DNA from: Pelomonas sp. Root1444
Lineage (GTDB): Bacteria; Pseudomonadota; Gammaproteobacteria; Burkholderiales; Burkholderiaceae_C
Assembly: GCF_001426885.1 (NCBI RefSeq)
Contig: NZ_LMFP01000010.1
Span: 8,949-72,948 of the forward strand
Reading direction: 5' to 3'
Length of the DNA stretch: 64,000 bases
This document shows positions 43,800 to 53,321 of the stretch, piece by piece. A program made the position numbers and the translations under genes. The notes under the pieces are model-generated. The model was given only the letters and a program-made list of their open reading frames with translations, was not told the DNA's origin and ran no database searches. How positions within the stretch are numbered: position 1 is the first letter of the stretch; each line of letters begins with the position of its first letter.

Positions 43800-44527
43800 T
43801 TGGCCACCGCGGCCGCGGCCTTGGCGGCGGCTTCGGCATCGCCCAGGTAGTAGCTCTTGAGGGGCTTCAGGTTCTCGTCCAGCTCGTAGACCAGCGGGAT
43901 GCCGTTGGGGATGTTGACGCCGACGATCGCGTCGTCCGCGATATTGTCGAGGTACTTCACCAGCGCGCGGATGCTGTTGCCGTGCGCGGCGATGACGACG
44001 CGCTGGCCGCTCTTGATCGTCGGCGCGACGGTCTCGTTCCAGAACGGCAGCACGCGGGCGACGGTGTCCTTCAGGCATTCGGTCAGCGGCACGTCGCCTT
44101 CGGCCAGGCCGGCATAGCGGCGGTCGCTGCGCTCGCTGCGCGGGTCGGTCGCTTCCAGCGCCGGCGGCGGCGTGTCGTAGCTGCGGCGCCAGATCAGCAC
44201 CTGCTCGTCGCCGTACTGCTTGGCCATGTCGGCCTTGTTGAGGCCTTGCAGCGCGCCGTAGTGGCGCTCGTTCAGGCGCCAGGCGTGGCGCACCGGCAGC
44301 CAGGTGCGGTCCATCTGGTCCAGGCAGTGCCACAGCGTCCAGACGGCGCGCTTGAGCACTGAGGTGTAGGCGATGTCGAAGTCGTAGCCGGCTTCCTTCA
44401 GCAGGCGGCCCGCGGTCTTGGCCTGCTCGACACCGGTGGGCGTCAGGTCCACATCGGTCCAGCCGGTGAAGCGGTTTTCCAGGTTCCAGGTCGATTCGCC
44501 GTGGCGGATGAGGACGAGCTTGTACAT
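43784..44527 (-). CDS. gpmA: 2,3-bisphosphoglycerate-dependent phosphoglycerate mutase
   Basis: Glycolytic 3-PG/2-PG interconversion, 247 aa, standard dPGM length. '[20 protein letters not shown]' at 4-23 carries the phospho-His (about H10); '[20 protein letters not shown]' is near 86-105; the second catalytic His is in '[17 protein letters not shown]' near 182. The ATG at 44527 heads '[10 protein letters not shown]'. The C-terminal tail is Ala-rich. Divergent from the rhodanese gene. Confidence 0.97.
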   Translation of the reverse strand: MYKLVLIRHGESTWNLENRFTGWTDVDLTPTGVEQAKTAGRLLKEAGYDFDIAYTSVLKRAVWTLWHCLDQMDRTWLPVRHAWRLNERHYGALQGLNKADMAKQYGDEQVLIWRRSYDTPPPALEATDPRSERSDRRYAGLAEGDVPLTECLKDTVARVLPFWNETVAPTIKSGQRVVIAAHGNSIRALVKYLDNIADDAIVGVNIPNGIPLVYELDENLKPLKSYYLGDAEAAAKAAAAVANQGKA

Positions 44528-44615
44528 GGGGCAGGGGCGCAACAGGTGGTGGGAGCGGCGGATTATCGGACCCGGCGATAATCACCGGCTTCGTTGAATT
44601 ACACGGGATGCTTGC

Positions 44616-45026
44616 TTGAACTTCCTGATCGAGAACTGGTTTTTGATCGTCGCCGCGCTGGTCTCCGGCGGCATGCTGATCTGGCCCATGGTGGTGTCGG
44701 GCTCGCAGGGTGCGGCCGTCGGTACCGCCGAGGCCGTGCGGCTCGTCAACCGCGAGAAGGGCGTGCTGATCGACGTCAGCGAGCCCGAGGAGTTCGCCAA
44801 GGTCCACGCGGTCGGTGCGCGCAACATCCCCTTCGGCCAACTGGAAGGCCACAAGTCCCTGCCGGCCAACAAGGCCCTGCCGCTGGTGGTGGTGTGTCCG
44901 ACCGGCGCGCGCGCCGGCCGCGCCGCGGGCATGCTGCGCAAGCTGGGCTACGAAAAGGCCCAGGTGCTTGCCGGCGGCCTCAAGGCCTGGCGGGAGGCAA
45001 ATTTGCCGGTGGAAAAGTGCGCGTAG
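44616..45026 (+). CDS. membrane-anchored rhodanese-like protein
   Basis: 136 aa, TTG start at 44616. An N-terminal TM (about 5-27, 'IENWFLIVAALVSGGMLIW') is followed by a rhodanese domain: 'EAVRLVNREKGVLIDVSEPE', 'GARNIPFGQLE', and active-site loop Cys in 'VVVCPTGARAGRAA' near 94. Such proteins (YibN-like) accompany grxC-secB-gpsA in many proteobacteria; persulfide transfer is a family inference, the partner is unknown. Confidence 0.9.
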   Translation: MNFLIENWFLIVAALVSGGMLIWPMVVSGSQGAAVGTAEAVRLVNREKGVLIDVSEPEEFAKVHAVGARNIPFGQLEGHKSLPANKALPLVVVCPTGARAGRAAGMLRKLGYEKAQVLAGGLKAWREANLPVEKCA

Positions 45027-45073
45027 CGGACTTTCGCCAAACTGGACTGCATTCGGCTTTCCATTTGGCAAAA

Positions 45074-45116
45074 AACGGCGTAAGCCGTTTCGCCGAAACC
45101 GCTTGAGCGGTTTTTC
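45074..45116 (+). terminator. tandem hairpins between rhodanese gene and grxC
   Basis: AACGGC-GTAA-GCCGTT (45074-45089) and AAACCGC-TTGA-GCGGTTT (45096-45113) followed by TTC. The second resembles an intrinsic terminator ending just before the grxC ribosome site, so it may terminate upstream transcription or restrict grxC expression. Confidence 0.6.
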
Positions 45117-45128
45117 ATGGAGATGACG

Positions 45129-45389
45129 ATGGCCCACGTGAAGATGTACACCACGCTGGTCTGCCCCTTCTGCATCCGCGCCAAGATGCTGCTCAAGCAG
45201 CGTGGCGTGCAGCAGATCGAGGAGATCCGCGTGGACCTCAACCCCGACGAGCGCGACGCGATGATGAACAAGACCGGCCGCCGCACCGTGCCGCAGATCT
45301 TCATCGGCGACACCCATGTGGGCGGCTGTGACGACCTGATAGCGCTGGACCAGCGCGGCGAACTCGCCCCCTTGCTCCAGGCGGCCTGA
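45129..45389 (+). CDS. grxC: glutaredoxin 3
   Basis: Dithiol glutaredoxin, 86 aa, reduces protein disulfides with glutathione in the cytoplasm. The active site 'CPFC' is at about 12-15 in 'MYTTLVCPFCIRAKMLLKQR'. The cis-Pro loop is 'RRTVPQIFIG' near 54-63 and the GSH site 'HVGGCDDLIAL' near 66-76. Of three in-frame ATGs (45117, 45123, 45129) the last has GGAG at the right distance. Precedes secB. Confidence 0.96.
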   Translation: MAHVKMYTTLVCPFCIRAKMLLKQRGVQQIEEIRVDLNPDERDAMMNKTGRRTVPQIFIGDTHVGGCDDLIALDQRGELAPLLQAA

Positions 45390-45449
45390 TTTCAAGCCCG
45401 GGCAAGCCCCGGGCGGCCTGTCAGGAGGCCTCGCCCATAATCCATCACC

Positions 45450-45480
45450 GCCCGCAGCGCGCCGCCTGCGGGCTTTTGTT
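45450..45480 (+). terminator. intrinsic terminator between grxC and secB
   Basis: GCCCGCAG (45450-45457), 8-base loop, CTGCGGGC (45466-45473), then TTTTGTTTG. A -10-like CATAATCC sits at 45436-45443, so this hairpin could instead lie in a secB leader. Confidence 0.7.
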
Positions 45481-45504
45481 TGACGCTCCGCTAGAAAGAG
45501 TTCC

Positions 45505-45978
45505 ATGGCCGACGAGATCCAAGCTGCCGCCGAAGGCACCCCCGTGTTCCAGATCCAGCGCATGTACCTGAAGGATCTGTCGCTGGAACAGCCAAACGCG
45601 CCGCACATCCTGCTGGAGCAGCAGCAGCCCCAGGTCGACATCAACCTGACGCTGTCGGCCGAGAACGTCACCGACGGCATCTTCGAAGTCTGCGTGACGG
45701 CCACCGTCAACACCAAGGTCGGCGACAAGACGCTGTTCCTGGTCGAGGCCAAGCAGGCCGGTATCTTCGAGATCCGCAACGTGCCGCAGGACCAGGTCGA
45801 AGGCATCCTGGGCATCGTCTGCCCGCAGATGGTCTACCCCTACCTGCGCGCCATCGTGTCGGACGTCTGCACCCGCGCCGGCTTCCCGCCGGTGCTGCTG
45901 ACCGAAGTGAACTTCCAGGCGATGTTCGAAGCCCAGCAGGCACAGCGCGCAGTGCAGGGCGGCTCGGCCGTCAACTGA
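45505..45978 (+). CDS. secB: protein-export chaperone SecB
   Basis: Tetrameric cytoplasmic chaperone that keeps preproteins unfolded for SecA. The protein has 157 aa. '[20 protein letters not shown]' near 14-33, '[10 protein letters not shown]', '[19 protein letters not shown]' near 84-102, '[20 protein letters not shown]' near 112-131 and '[16 protein letters not shown]' are typical. ATG at 45505 with AAAGAG upstream. It is followed by a strong terminator. Confidence 0.97.
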   Translation: MADEIQAAAEGTPVFQIQRMYLKDLSLEQPNAPHILLEQQQPQVDINLTLSAENVTDGIFEVCVTATVNTKVGDKTLFLVEAKQAGIFEIRNVPQDQVEGILGIVCPQMVYPYLRAIVSDVCTRAGFPPVLLTEVNFQAMFEAQQAQRAVQGGSAVN

Positions 45979-46007
45979 ACATCGAGGCCCGCCTCGCGAC
46001 GACGCCC

Positions 46008-46028
46008 CGCCCCGAGCGGGGCGTTTTT
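46008..46028 (+). terminator. intrinsic terminator after secB
   Basis: CGCCCCG-AG-CGGGGCG followed by TTTTT, 30 bases past the secB stop. Confidence 0.85.
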
Positions 46029-46048
46029 CTTGGTGGACACTTCTGCGC

Positions 46049-47056
46049 ATGACGACGATGAAGATCAGCGTGCTGGGTGCCGGCGCCTGGGGCACGGCCC
46101 TGGCCATCCAGGCCACTCATGCAGGCCATGACGTGAAGCTGTGGGGACGCGACGCCGCCGCCATCGGACAGATGCGGGCGAGCCGCCGCAACGCGGCCTA
46201 TCTGCCGGACAGCGAACTGCCCGCGCCGCTCGCACTGACGGCCGACCGGGGCCAGGCCATCGCCCATGCGGCCGAGGGCCTGACCGTCATCGCCACGCCC
46301 ATGTCCGGCCTGCGCGAGACGCTCGCCGCCCTGCCGCCGACGCACCGGACGCTGTGGCTGTGCAAGGGCTTCGAGGCCGGCAGCGGGCGTCTGGGCCACG
46401 AGATCGCACGCGAGCTGCAACTGGGCAGGCGCGTGGGCGTGCTGTCGGGGCCGAGTTTTGCGCAGGAGGTCGCTGCCGGCCGCCCAACGGCGCTGGTGGC
46501 GGCCAGCGAGGATGCCGGCCTGGCCCAGGCCGCGGTCGACGCCTTCCACGGCGAGCGGCTGCGCGTCTACACGTCGACCGATCCGATCGGCGTCGAGGTC
46601 GGTGGCGCGGTCAAGAACGTGCTGGCGATCGCGGTCGGCGTTTGCGACGGGCTCTCGAACGTCGCGCCCGACGCTCCGGGCCTGAACGCCCGCGCCGCGC
46701 TGATCACGCGGGGCTTGGCAGAGATGCTGCGCCTGGGCCTGGCGCTGGGTGCCAAGGCCGAGACCTTCATGGGCCTGTCGGGCCTGGGCGACCTGGTGCT
46801 GACGGCGACGGGCGACCTGTCGCGCAACCGGCGCGTCGGCCTGATGCTGGCCGAGGGCCTGGCCGTGCCGGACATCCTGAAGCGGCTGGGCCATGTGGCC
46901 GAAGGCGTCTACAGCGCGCCGACGGTCCTCGCGCGAGCCCGCGAAGCCGGTGTCGAGATGCCCATCACCGAGGCCATGGTGGCCCTGCTTGAAGGCCGCT
47001 TGCGCGCGGGCCAGGCGGTCGACCACCTGATGGGCCGCGAGGCCCGGCCCGAATAG
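46049..47056 (+). CDS. gpsA: NAD(P)-dependent glycerol-3-phosphate dehydrogenase
   Basis: Makes sn-glycerol-3-phosphate for phospholipids from DHAP. The protein has 335 aa. The N-terminal nucleotide site is '[14 protein letters not shown]' at about 5-18; '[17 protein letters not shown]' is near 108-124; '[20 protein letters not shown]' near 129-148; the catalytic Lys is in '[14 protein letters not shown]' near 188; '[13 protein letters not shown]' near 258. The ATG at 46049 was chosen; 46058 is possible. Convergent with trmL. Confidence 0.96.
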   Translation: MTTMKISVLGAGAWGTALAIQATHAGHDVKLWGRDAAAIGQMRASRRNAAYLPDSELPAPLALTADRGQAIAHAAEGLTVIATPMSGLRETLAALPPTHRTLWLCKGFEAGSGRLGHEIARELQLGRRVGVLSGPSFAQEVAAGRPTALVAASEDAGLAQAAVDAFHGERLRVYTSTDPIGVEVGGAVKNVLAIAVGVCDGLSNVAPDAPGLNARAALITRGLAEMLRLGLALGAKAETFMGLSGLGDLVLTATGDLSRNRRVGLMLAEGLAVPDILKRLGHVAEGVYSAPTVLARAREAGVEMPITEAMVALLEGRLRAGQAVDHLMGREARPE

Positions 47057-47058
47057 GC

Positions 47059-47529
47059 TCAGCTGCCGCCCTGGTAGCCGTTCTGCCGCCAGGCTTCGAA
47101 GACGGCCACGGCGACGCTGTTGCTGAGGTTCAGGCTGCGCTGGCCCTCGCGCATCGGCAGCCGGACGCGCTGTTCAAGCGCAAAGCCGTCACGCAGCGCA
47201 GGTGGCAGCCCGGCCGTCTCGCTGCCGAAGACCAGGTAGTCGCCCGGTTGCCATGCCACGTCGCCGAAGGGTCGGCTGCCGCGCGTCGTGAAGGCGAACA
47301 GCCGTGCCGGGTCGGGGGACTCGGCGGTGAGGAAGGCGGCCCAGTCGGCGTGGCGCTGCACGCGGGCGTACTCGTGATAGTCCAGCCCGGCGCGCTGCAG
47401 CAGCCGGTCTTCCATCGAAAAGCCCAGCGGTTCGATCAGGTGCAGCGTGCAGCCGGTATTGGCCGCGAGCCGGATCACGTTGCCCGTGTTGGGCGGGATC
47501 TCGGGGTGGACGAGGACGATGTGAAACAT
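47059..47529 (-). CDS. trmL: tRNA (cytidine/uridine-34-2'-O)-methyltransferase
   Basis: SPOUT methyltransferase acting on the wobble base of tRNA-Leu. The protein has 156 aa, the TrmL length. 'FHIVLVHPEIPPNTGNVIRL' at 2-21, 'HLIEPLGFSMEDRLLQRAGL' near 30-49, 'DYLVFGSETAGLP' near 97-109 and 'LPMREGQRSLNLSNSVAVAV' (the knot) near 126-145. It sits 22 bases after the comF stop, so probably co-transcribed with comF. Confidence 0.94.
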   Translation of the reverse strand: MFHIVLVHPEIPPNTGNVIRLAANTGCTLHLIEPLGFSMEDRLLQRAGLDYHEYARVQRHADWAAFLTAESPDPARLFAFTTRGSRPFGDVAWQPGDYLVFGSETAGLPPALRDGFALEQRVRLPMREGQRSLNLSNSVAVAVFEAWRQNGYQGGS

Positions 47530-47551
47530 GGGCGGGAGTATCCCCGCCGCC

Positions 47552-48307
47552 TCATTCCTGGCCGGGCTCCGGGGTGCGAGCGATGACCCAGGCCTGCACG
47601 CTCATCACGCCGGCCTGCAGCAGCACGCGGGCCAGCTCGTACAGCGTCGCGCCGCTGGTCATCACGTCGTCCAGCAGGGCGACGCTGGTGCCGCGCAGCC
47701 GCTGGGCACGCAACGGCTCGACGGCGAACACGCCGCGCACATTGGCCGTCCGGGCCTGCAACTTCAGGCCGGCCTGGCGCTCGTTGTGGCGCACGCGCAG
47801 CAGCAGGTGCGGGTCGCAGCGCAGGCCGCGGCGGCGCGCCAACGCGCGGGCCAGCTCGTACGACTGGTTGTAGCCGCGCTCGCGCAGGCGCTCGGCGGAC
47901 AGCGGCACGGGCAGCAGCCAGTCGGGCTCGACGACCTCGGCGGCACTGAGGGCGACGTTGAGCCGCTCCAGCAGGCTCTCGCGCAGTTGCAGGCCCTGGT
48001 GGTACTTGAAGTGCTGCAGCAGGCCGTCCCAGGGAAAGCCGTAGTCCAGCGCGGCCACGGTACGGTCCAGCGGCGGGGCCTCGTGCAAACAGCGCCCGCA
48101 CTGCGGCCGAGGCCGGCCGGTCAGCTCCGGTGGCAGCCGGGCCGCGCAGGTCCAGCAGCGCGCCTGAGGCCGGGCGTAAAGGTCCACGCAAGTCCCGCAG
48201 ATCGTCTGGTGGCTCCAGGCGCGGCAGACCGCGCACTGGCCGGCGCAGCGCATCAGCACTTTCTCGATCAACGGGGGCTTCGTTGCCGCCAGGGCGCGCT
48301 CGGGCAT
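47552..48307 (-). CDS. ComF family phosphoribosyltransferase-like protein
   Basis: 251 aa from the ATG at 48307. An N-terminal zinc-ribbon region has CxxC pairs ('CAGQCAVC', 'CGTC', 'CWTC', 'CGRCLH'), and the C-terminal PRTase fold has the PRPP loop 'VALLDDVMTSGATLYE' near 215-230 and 'ERGYNQSYELARALARRRGL'. Related to ComF/GntX used in DNA uptake and utilisation; exact role unknown. An earlier in-frame ATG (48346) would overlap the divergent methyltransferase and was not chosen. Confidence 0.9.
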   Translation of the reverse strand: MPERALAATKPPLIEKVLMRCAGQCAVCRAWSHQTICGTCVDLYARPQARCWTCAARLPPELTGRPRPQCGRCLHEAPPLDRTVAALDYGFPWDGLLQHFKYHQGLQLRESLLERLNVALSAAEVVEPDWLLPVPLSAERLRERGYNQSYELARALARRRGLRCDPHLLLRVRHNERQAGLKLQARTANVRGVFAVEPLRAQRLRGTSVALLDDVMTSGATLYELARVLLQAGVMSVQAWVIARTPEPGQE

Positions 48308-48330
48308 CGGCTCAATATACTGACCGGCCC

Positions 48331-49254
48331 ATGAGCGAGCCGGCATCGACCCCTACTTCAAACAAGGGGCCGCGGCCTCAGGATCTCGATGCGGCCGCGC
48401 TGCGCCACCAGGTCCGACGGCTGGCGCGCGCCGAGCAGCCGCCGTGGCTGCATGCCGAGGTCGCGCGCCGCATGGCCGAGCGGCTGAGCTTCATCAAATT
48501 GCAGCCGGCGCGTGTGCTGGACACCTCACCGGCCCTCGGCGCCAGCGCCGAACTGCTGCGGCTGGCCTATCCAAACGCGGAAATGCTGTGGCACGAGGCC
48601 GACCCCGTGCTGGTGGAGCGCGCGGCCAGCGCCCGGGCGCTGAACTGGTGGCGCAAGCTGCGCGGCGCCGGCTCGGGCCAGGTGGCGGCGCTGCCGGCCA
48701 CGCCGGCGGTCGAGCTGCTTTGGTCCAACATGGCCTTGCACGCCTGCCCCGAACTGCCGGCGTTGCTGGGGCAATGGCAGGCCAGCATCGCCGTCGGTGG
48801 CTTCGTCATGTTCTCGTGCCTGGGGCCCGACAGCTTCGTCGAGCTGCGGCCGCTGTATGCCCGCAACAGCTGGGGGCGCCCGGCGCCGGACTGGTGGGAC
48901 ATGCATGACATCGGCGACCTGCTGCTGAAGGCGGGCTTCGCCGACCCGGTGATGGATCAGGAGCGGCTGCGCCTGACCTGGGCCAGCCCCGAAAGCCTGT
49001 TGGGCGACCTGCGCGCCCTGGGTGGCAACGTGGCGCCGGCGCGCTTCGCCGGATTGCGCGGCCGCGGTTGGCAGCGGCGGCTGCTGGCCGAGCTCGACAC
49101 CATGCGCGACGCGGAGGGCCGCCTCGTGCTGACGCTGGAGCTGGTGTTCGGCCATGCCTTCAAGGCCGCGCCGCGTCTGGCCGTCGCGGCGCAGACGCAT
49201 GTGTCGGTCGACGCGATGCGCGCTACGCTGCGCAAGGGGCGCCCGGAACGCTGA
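48331..49254 (+). CDS. BioC-like SAM-dependent methyltransferase
   Basis: 307 aa. The order resembles BioC (malonyl-ACP O-methyltransferase of biotin synthesis): 'RMAERLSFIKLQPARVLDTS' near 47-66, 'LLWSNMALHACPELPALLGQ' near 130-149, 'GGFVMFSCLGPDSFVEL' near 157-173, and 'DMHDIGDLLLKAGFADPVMD' near 190-209. The usual glycine-rich motif I (GCGTG-like) is degraded ('TSPALGAS'), so catalysis is less certain than in classical BioC. Divergent from comF; no other bio gene is nearby. Confidence 0.72.
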   Translation: MSEPASTPTSNKGPRPQDLDAAALRHQVRRLARAEQPPWLHAEVARRMAERLSFIKLQPARVLDTSPALGASAELLRLAYPNAEMLWHEADPVLVERAASARALNWWRKLRGAGSGQVAALPATPAVELLWSNMALHACPELPALLGQWQASIAVGGFVMFSCLGPDSFVELRPLYARNSWGRPAPDWWDMHDIGDLLLKAGFADPVMDQERLRLTWASPESLLGDLRALGGNVAPARFAGLRGRGWQRRLLAELDTMRDAEGRLVLTLELVFGHAFKAAPRLAVAAQTHVSVDAMRATLRKGRPER

Positions 49255-49431
49255 TCGCTAGGTGATTCCCAGGGGCCCGGGCCGGGCGGAGGCGCGGGGG
49301 TGCTGGGCTAAAATGCCGCGCCGCCAAGAGGGCCATGGGCAAAACCCGGCTCAATCCACGGAACTTGCATTCCAGCCCTGCCGCAACGCCGGGCCAGCAA
49401 GACCCGCTCTTCAAAGAACCAAGTGACAACC

Positions 49432-50622
49432 ATGACGATGATGAACGCACGAGTGCATAGCGCCTCACGCGGCTGGGCCCAGCGGGCCGCCGTGGCGGCG
49501 ACGGCGGCCCTGGCAACGGGTTCGGCCCTCGCGGTGAACGACCTCAAAGGCGGCCCCGGCGTCAATCAGCTCAACCTGCACGAGCCGGTCACGCGCATCG
49601 CGGCCGACCAGATGTGGTTGCACAACTTCATGCTGATCGTCTGCCTCGTCATCTTCGTGGCGGTGTTCGGGGTGATGTTCTATTCCATCTTCAAGCACCG
49701 CAAGTCCAAGGGCGCGGTGTCGGCCAACTTCCACGAGAGCGTGGCCGTCGAGATCGCCTGGACCGTCGTGCCCTTCCTCATCGTCATCGGCATGGCGCTG
49801 CCGGCCACCAAGGTCGTCGTCGCGATGAAGGACACGACCAATGCCGACGTGACCATCAAGGCCACCGGCTACCAGTGGAAGTGGGGCTACGACTACCTGA
49901 AGGGCGAGGGCGAGGGCATCGGCTTCCTGGCCACGCTGGACACCGAGCAGCGCGAGGCCTCGAACTCCGGCAAGCCCGCGCCGGTCGACAACTACCTGCT
50001 CAAGGTCGACAACCCGCTGGTCGTGCCGGTGGACAAGAAGGTCCGCATCATCACGACCGCCAACGACGTCATCCATGCCTGGATGGTGCCGGCCTTCGGC
50101 GTGAAGCAGGACGCCATCCCCGGCTTCGTGCGCGACACCTGGTTCAAGGCCGAGAAGATCGGCGACTACTACGGCCAGTGCGCCGAGCTGTGCGGCAAGG
50201 AGCACGCCTACATGCCCATCCACGTGAAGGTCGTGTCCGCCGAGGACTACACCAAGTGGGTCGACGGCAAGAAGAAGGAAATGGCCGCCAAGGCCGACGA
50301 TCCGAGCAAGGTCTGGGAGCAGGCGGCGCTGGTCGCCCGCGGCGAGAAGGTCTATGCCGCCAACTGCGCGGTCTGCCACAAGGCCGACGGCTCCGGCGCC
50401 GGCCCGATCAAGGCGCTGGACAAGTCGCCCGTCGTGCTGTCCGACAACCACCTCGAGCAGATCCAGGTCGTGCTGAACGGCCGCATGGACAAGGGCATGC
50501 CCGCCTGGAAGCAGCTCAGCGACACCGACATCGCCGCCGTCGTGACCTACACGAAGAACAGCTGGTCCAACAAGACGGGCCAGACCGTGCAGCCGGCTGA
50601 AATCGTCGCTGCCCGCAAGTAA
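49432..50622 (+). CDS. coxB: cytochrome c oxidase subunit II with fused cytochrome c domain
   Basis: 396 aa. Signal/TM at about 17-40; two TM hairpin helices at about 60-85 and 100-120; the cupredoxin CuA domain has '[20 protein letters not shown]' (Cys-x3-Cys-x3-His-x2-Met) near 245-264 and the upstream His in '[14 protein letters not shown]'. A C-terminal cytochrome c domain is attached, with heme motif 'CAVCHK' near 313 and axial Met in '[10 protein letters not shown]', so the enzyme is caa3-like. The ATG at 49432 was chosen; an in-frame GTG at 49423 precedes it. A -10-like TAAAAT lies at 49309-49314. Start of the oxidase operon. Confidence 0.95.
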   Translation: MTMMNARVHSASRGWAQRAAVAATAALATGSALAVNDLKGGPGVNQLNLHEPVTRIAADQMWLHNFMLIVCLVIFVAVFGVMFYSIFKHRKSKGAVSANFHESVAVEIAWTVVPFLIVIGMALPATKVVVAMKDTTNADVTIKATGYQWKWGYDYLKGEGEGIGFLATLDTEQREASNSGKPAPVDNYLLKVDNPLVVPVDKKVRIITTANDVIHAWMVPAFGVKQDAIPGFVRDTWFKAEKIGDYYGQCAELCGKEHAYMPIHVKVVSAEDYTKWVDGKKKEMAAKADDPSKVWEQAALVARGEKVYAANCAVCHKADGSGAGPIKALDKSPVVLSDNHLEQIQVVLNGRMDKGMPAWKQLSDTDIAAVVTYTKNSWSNKTGQTVQPAEIVAARK

Positions 50623-50650
50623 TACCGAACGCCGAATCAGAGGAAATCAC

Positions 50651-52297
50651 ATGAGTGCAGTGCTCCCCCCCCACGGCGTTCACGGTGGCCACGCTGGCGA
50701 CCACGCCCACGACGACCATCACGACCACCACGCACCCCACGGCTGGCGCCGCTGGGTGTTCGCGACCAACCACAAGGACATCGGTACGCTGTACCTGCTG
50801 TTCTCGTTCACGATGCTGATGGTCGGTGGCATCCTGGCGCTGTGCATCCGCGCGGAACTCTTCCAGCCCGGCCTGCAGTTCTTCAACCCCGAGCTGTTCA
50901 ACCAGTTCACGACCATGCACGGTCTGATCATGGTGTTCGGGGCCATCATGCCGGCCTTCGTGGGCTTCGCGAACTGGATGATCCCGCTGCAGATCGGCGC
51001 GAGCGACATGGCCTTCGCGCGGATGAACAACTTCAGCTTCTGGCTGCTGATCCCCGCGGCCATCATGCTGGTGGGCAGCTTCTTCATGCCCGGCGGCGCG
51101 CCCGCCGCGGGCTGGACGCTGTACGCACCGTTGACGCTGCAGATGGGCCCGTCGATGGACGCCGGCATCTTCGCGATGCACATCATGGGCGCATCAAGCA
51201 TCATGGGCTCGATCAACATCATCGTGACCATCCTCAACATGCGCGCCCCCGGCATGACGCTGATGAAGATGCCGATGTTCGCGTGGACCTGGCTGATCAC
51301 CGCCTACCTGCTGATCGCCGTCATGCCCGTGCTGGCCGGTGCCATCACGATGACGCTGACCGACCGCCATTTCGGCACCGCCTTCTTCAACCCCGCAGGC
51401 GGCGGCGACCCGGTCATGTACCAGCACATCTTCTGGTTCTTCGGCCACCCCGAGGTCTACATCATGATCTTGCCGGCCTTCGGCATCGTCAGCCAGATCG
51501 TGCCGGCCTTCGCCCGCAAGCGCCTGTTCGGCTACGCGTCCATGGTGTACGCGACGGCCTCCATCGCCATCCTGTCCTTCATCGTCTGGGCCCACCACAT
51601 GTTCGCCACCGGCATGCCGGTGACGGGCCAGCTGTTCTTCATGTACGCGACCATGCTGATCGCGGTGCCCACGGGCGTGAAGATCTTCAACTGGCTGGCG
51701 ACGATGTGGCGCGGCTCGATGACCTTCGAGACCCCGATGCTGTGGGCCGTGGGTTTCATCTTCGTGTTCACGATGGGCGGCTTCACCGGCCTGATCTGCG
51801 CGATGGCCCCCATCGACATCCAGATCCAGGACACCTACTACGTCGTGGCCCACTTCCACTACGTGCTGGTGGCTGGCTCGCTGTATGCGCTGTTCGCCGG
51901 CGTCTACTACTGGGGCCCGAAGTGGACCGGCGTCATGTATTCGGAGTTCCGCGGCAAGCTGCACTTCTGGTGGTCGCTGATCGCCTTCAACGTGACCTTC
52001 TTCCCGATGCACTTCCTGGGTCTGGCCGGCATGCCGCGTCGCTACGCCGACTACCCGATGCAGTTCACCGACTTCAACCAACTGGCCTCCATCGGTGCCT
52101 TCGCCTTCGGCCTGGCGCAGGTCTACTTCTTCCTGTTCATCGTCGTCCCGATGATGCGCGGCAAGGGTGAGAAGGCCTCGCAGAAGCCCTGGGAAGCCGC
52201 CGAAGGCCTGGAGTGGGAGATCCCGTCGCCGGCGCCCTTCCACACCTTCGAAGAGCCGCCCAAGCTGGACGCCTCGGCCACCAAGGTCATCGGCTGA
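50651..52297 (+). CDS. coxA: cytochrome c oxidase subunit I
   Basis: 548 aa, 12 TM helices, catalytic subunit. Ligands visible: low-spin heme His in '[12 protein letters not shown]'; CuB His/Tyr '[12 protein letters not shown]'; the HH pair in '[12 protein letters not shown]'; heme a3/a pair in '[13 protein letters not shown]'. The K-pathway Lys and 'GGFTGL' motifs are present, as in A-type oxidases. The N-terminus is unusually His-rich (residues 8-30 with '[13 protein letters not shown]'), possibly copper-binding. Followed directly by the 36-residue assembly gene. Confidence 0.98.
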   Translation: MSAVLPPHGVHGGHAGDHAHDDHHDHHAPHGWRRWVFATNHKDIGTLYLLFSFTMLMVGGILALCIRAELFQPGLQFFNPELFNQFTTMHGLIMVFGAIMPAFVGFANWMIPLQIGASDMAFARMNNFSFWLLIPAAIMLVGSFFMPGGAPAAGWTLYAPLTLQMGPSMDAGIFAMHIMGASSIMGSINIIVTILNMRAPGMTLMKMPMFAWTWLITAYLLIAVMPVLAGAITMTLTDRHFGTAFFNPAGGGDPVMYQHIFWFFGHPEVYIMILPAFGIVSQIVPAFARKRLFGYASMVYATASIAILSFIVWAHHMFATGMPVTGQLFFMYATMLIAVPTGVKIFNWLATMWRGSMTFETPMLWAVGFIFVFTMGGFTGLICAMAPIDIQIQDTYYVVAHFHYVLVAGSLYALFAGVYYWGPKWTGVMYSEFRGKLHFWWSLIAFNVTFFPMHFLGLAGMPRRYADYPMQFTDFNQLASIGAFAFGLAQVYFFLFIVVPMMRGKGEKASQKPWEAAEGLEWEIPSPAPFHTFEEPPKLDASATKVIG

Positions 52298-52304
52298 TCG
52301 CGAC

Positions 52305-52415
52305 ATGACACCCGAGCAGCGCAAGAGCAACCGTCGGCTGGGCCTGATCCTGCTGACGATCGCACTGGCCTTCGGCGTCGGCTTCATCGCCAAGATGACG
52401 CTGTTTGCGCACTGA
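52305..52415 (+). CDS. cytochrome oxidase small assembly protein
   Basis: A 36-residue membrane peptide between coxA and ctaG. A basic N-terminus ('MTPEQRKSNRRLG') leads into one TM helix ('LILLTIALAFGVGFIAKMTL'). It lies 7 bases after coxA and 1 base before ctaG. The small assembly peptide at this locus is known in Burkholderiales; its role is not shown by sequence. Confidence 0.85.
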   Translation: MTPEQRKSNRRLGLILLTIALAFGVGFIAKMTLFAH

Positions 52416-52416
52416 C

Positions 52417-53031
52417 ATGCGGCTGCTGGACGCCCTTCGCCGCGACAACCGGCAGCTTCTGGTGAAGCTGGCGGTTGTCGTGGCGTTGATGTTCGGCTTC
52501 GGCTATGCATTGGTGCCGCTGTACAAGTCGATCTGCGAGGCGCTGGGCATCAACGTGCTGTCGCTGGCCGAGCGCCAGGCGCTCTCCACCGACAAGGGGC
52601 TGGCCAACGGCAATGGCCAGATCGACTACAGCCGCGAGATCACCGTCGAGTTCGACACCAATGCGCGCGGCCCGTGGGACTTCAAGCCGGCGGTGCGCCA
52701 CATGACGGTGCACCCGGGCCAGCTGAGCCAGGTCATGTACGAGTTCCGCAACGTGCAGGACCGGACCATGGCCGCGCAGGCCATCCCGAGCTATGCGCCC
52801 ATGCAGGCCAGCGCGCATTTCAACAAGCTGGAATGCTTCTGCTTCAACGAGTACACGCTGAAGCCGGGCGAGAGCAAGCAGTGGCCGGTCGTGTTCGTCA
52901 TCGACCCCAAGCTGCCCAAGGATGTGAAGACCATCACCCTGTCCTACACCTTCTTCGAGGTGGCGGGCAAGGGCGGTGTGAAGTTGGGCCAGGCGCCCAC
53001 GGATGTGCAGGCACTGAAAGGCGCGCTGTGA
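52417..53031 (+). CDS. ctaG: cytochrome c oxidase assembly protein CtaG (Cox11 family)
   Basis: Copper chaperone that delivers Cu to the CuB site of subunit I. The protein has 204 aa. N-terminal TM at about 14-33 ('LLVKLAVVVALMFGFGYALV'), then a periplasmic Ig-like domain with 'YKSICEALG', the copper motif 'LECFCFNEYTLKPGE' (Cys-Phe-Cys) near 140, and 'FVIDPKLPKDVKTITLSYTF'. The ATG at 52417 is preferred over an upstream in-frame start overlapping the small gene. The stop overlaps the DUF2970 GTG. Confidence 0.95.
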   Translation: MRLLDALRRDNRQLLVKLAVVVALMFGFGYALVPLYKSICEALGINVLSLAERQALSTDKGLANGNGQIDYSREITVEFDTNARGPWDFKPAVRHMTVHPGQLSQVMYEFRNVQDRTMAAQAIPSYAPMQASAHFNKLECFCFNEYTLKPGESKQWPVVFVIDPKLPKDVKTITLSYTFFEVAGKGGVKLGQAPTDVQALKGAL

Positions 53032-53270
53032 GCAAGCCGGGTCAGGACCTGAAGGACGCCGTGGGCCGCAAGGCCTCGCTGCGTCAGACGATCTCGGCCG
53101 TGGCCTGGGGTTTCTTCGGCGTGCGCCGGGGCAAGGATCATGAGCAGGACATCGCCAAGCTCAACCCGGTGCATGTGTTGATCGCGGGCGTGCTTGGCGC
53201 GGCCCTGTTTGTATTGGTGCTGGTGCTGGTGGTCCGTTGGGTCATCGGCAGCGGCGTGGCTGGTGCCTGA
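53028..53270 (+). CDS. DUF2970 membrane protein
   Basis: 80 aa, GTG start in a GTGA overlap with ctaG. 'LRQTISAVAWGFFGVRRGKD' and 'HEQDIAKLNPVHVLIAGVLG' match DUF2970, then one TM helix to the C-terminus ('ALFVLVLVLVVRWVIG'). The family is found within cox operons of betaproteobacteria; function unknown. Confidence 0.87.
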   Translation: MSKPGQDLKDAVGRKASLRQTISAVAWGFFGVRRGKDHEQDIAKLNPVHVLIAGVLGAALFVLVLVLVVRWVIGSGVAGA

Positions 53271-53321
53271 CGGCCCGGTCACAACGAAGTTCAGAACGCA
53301 GAGTAGAACCAGGAGAACGAC

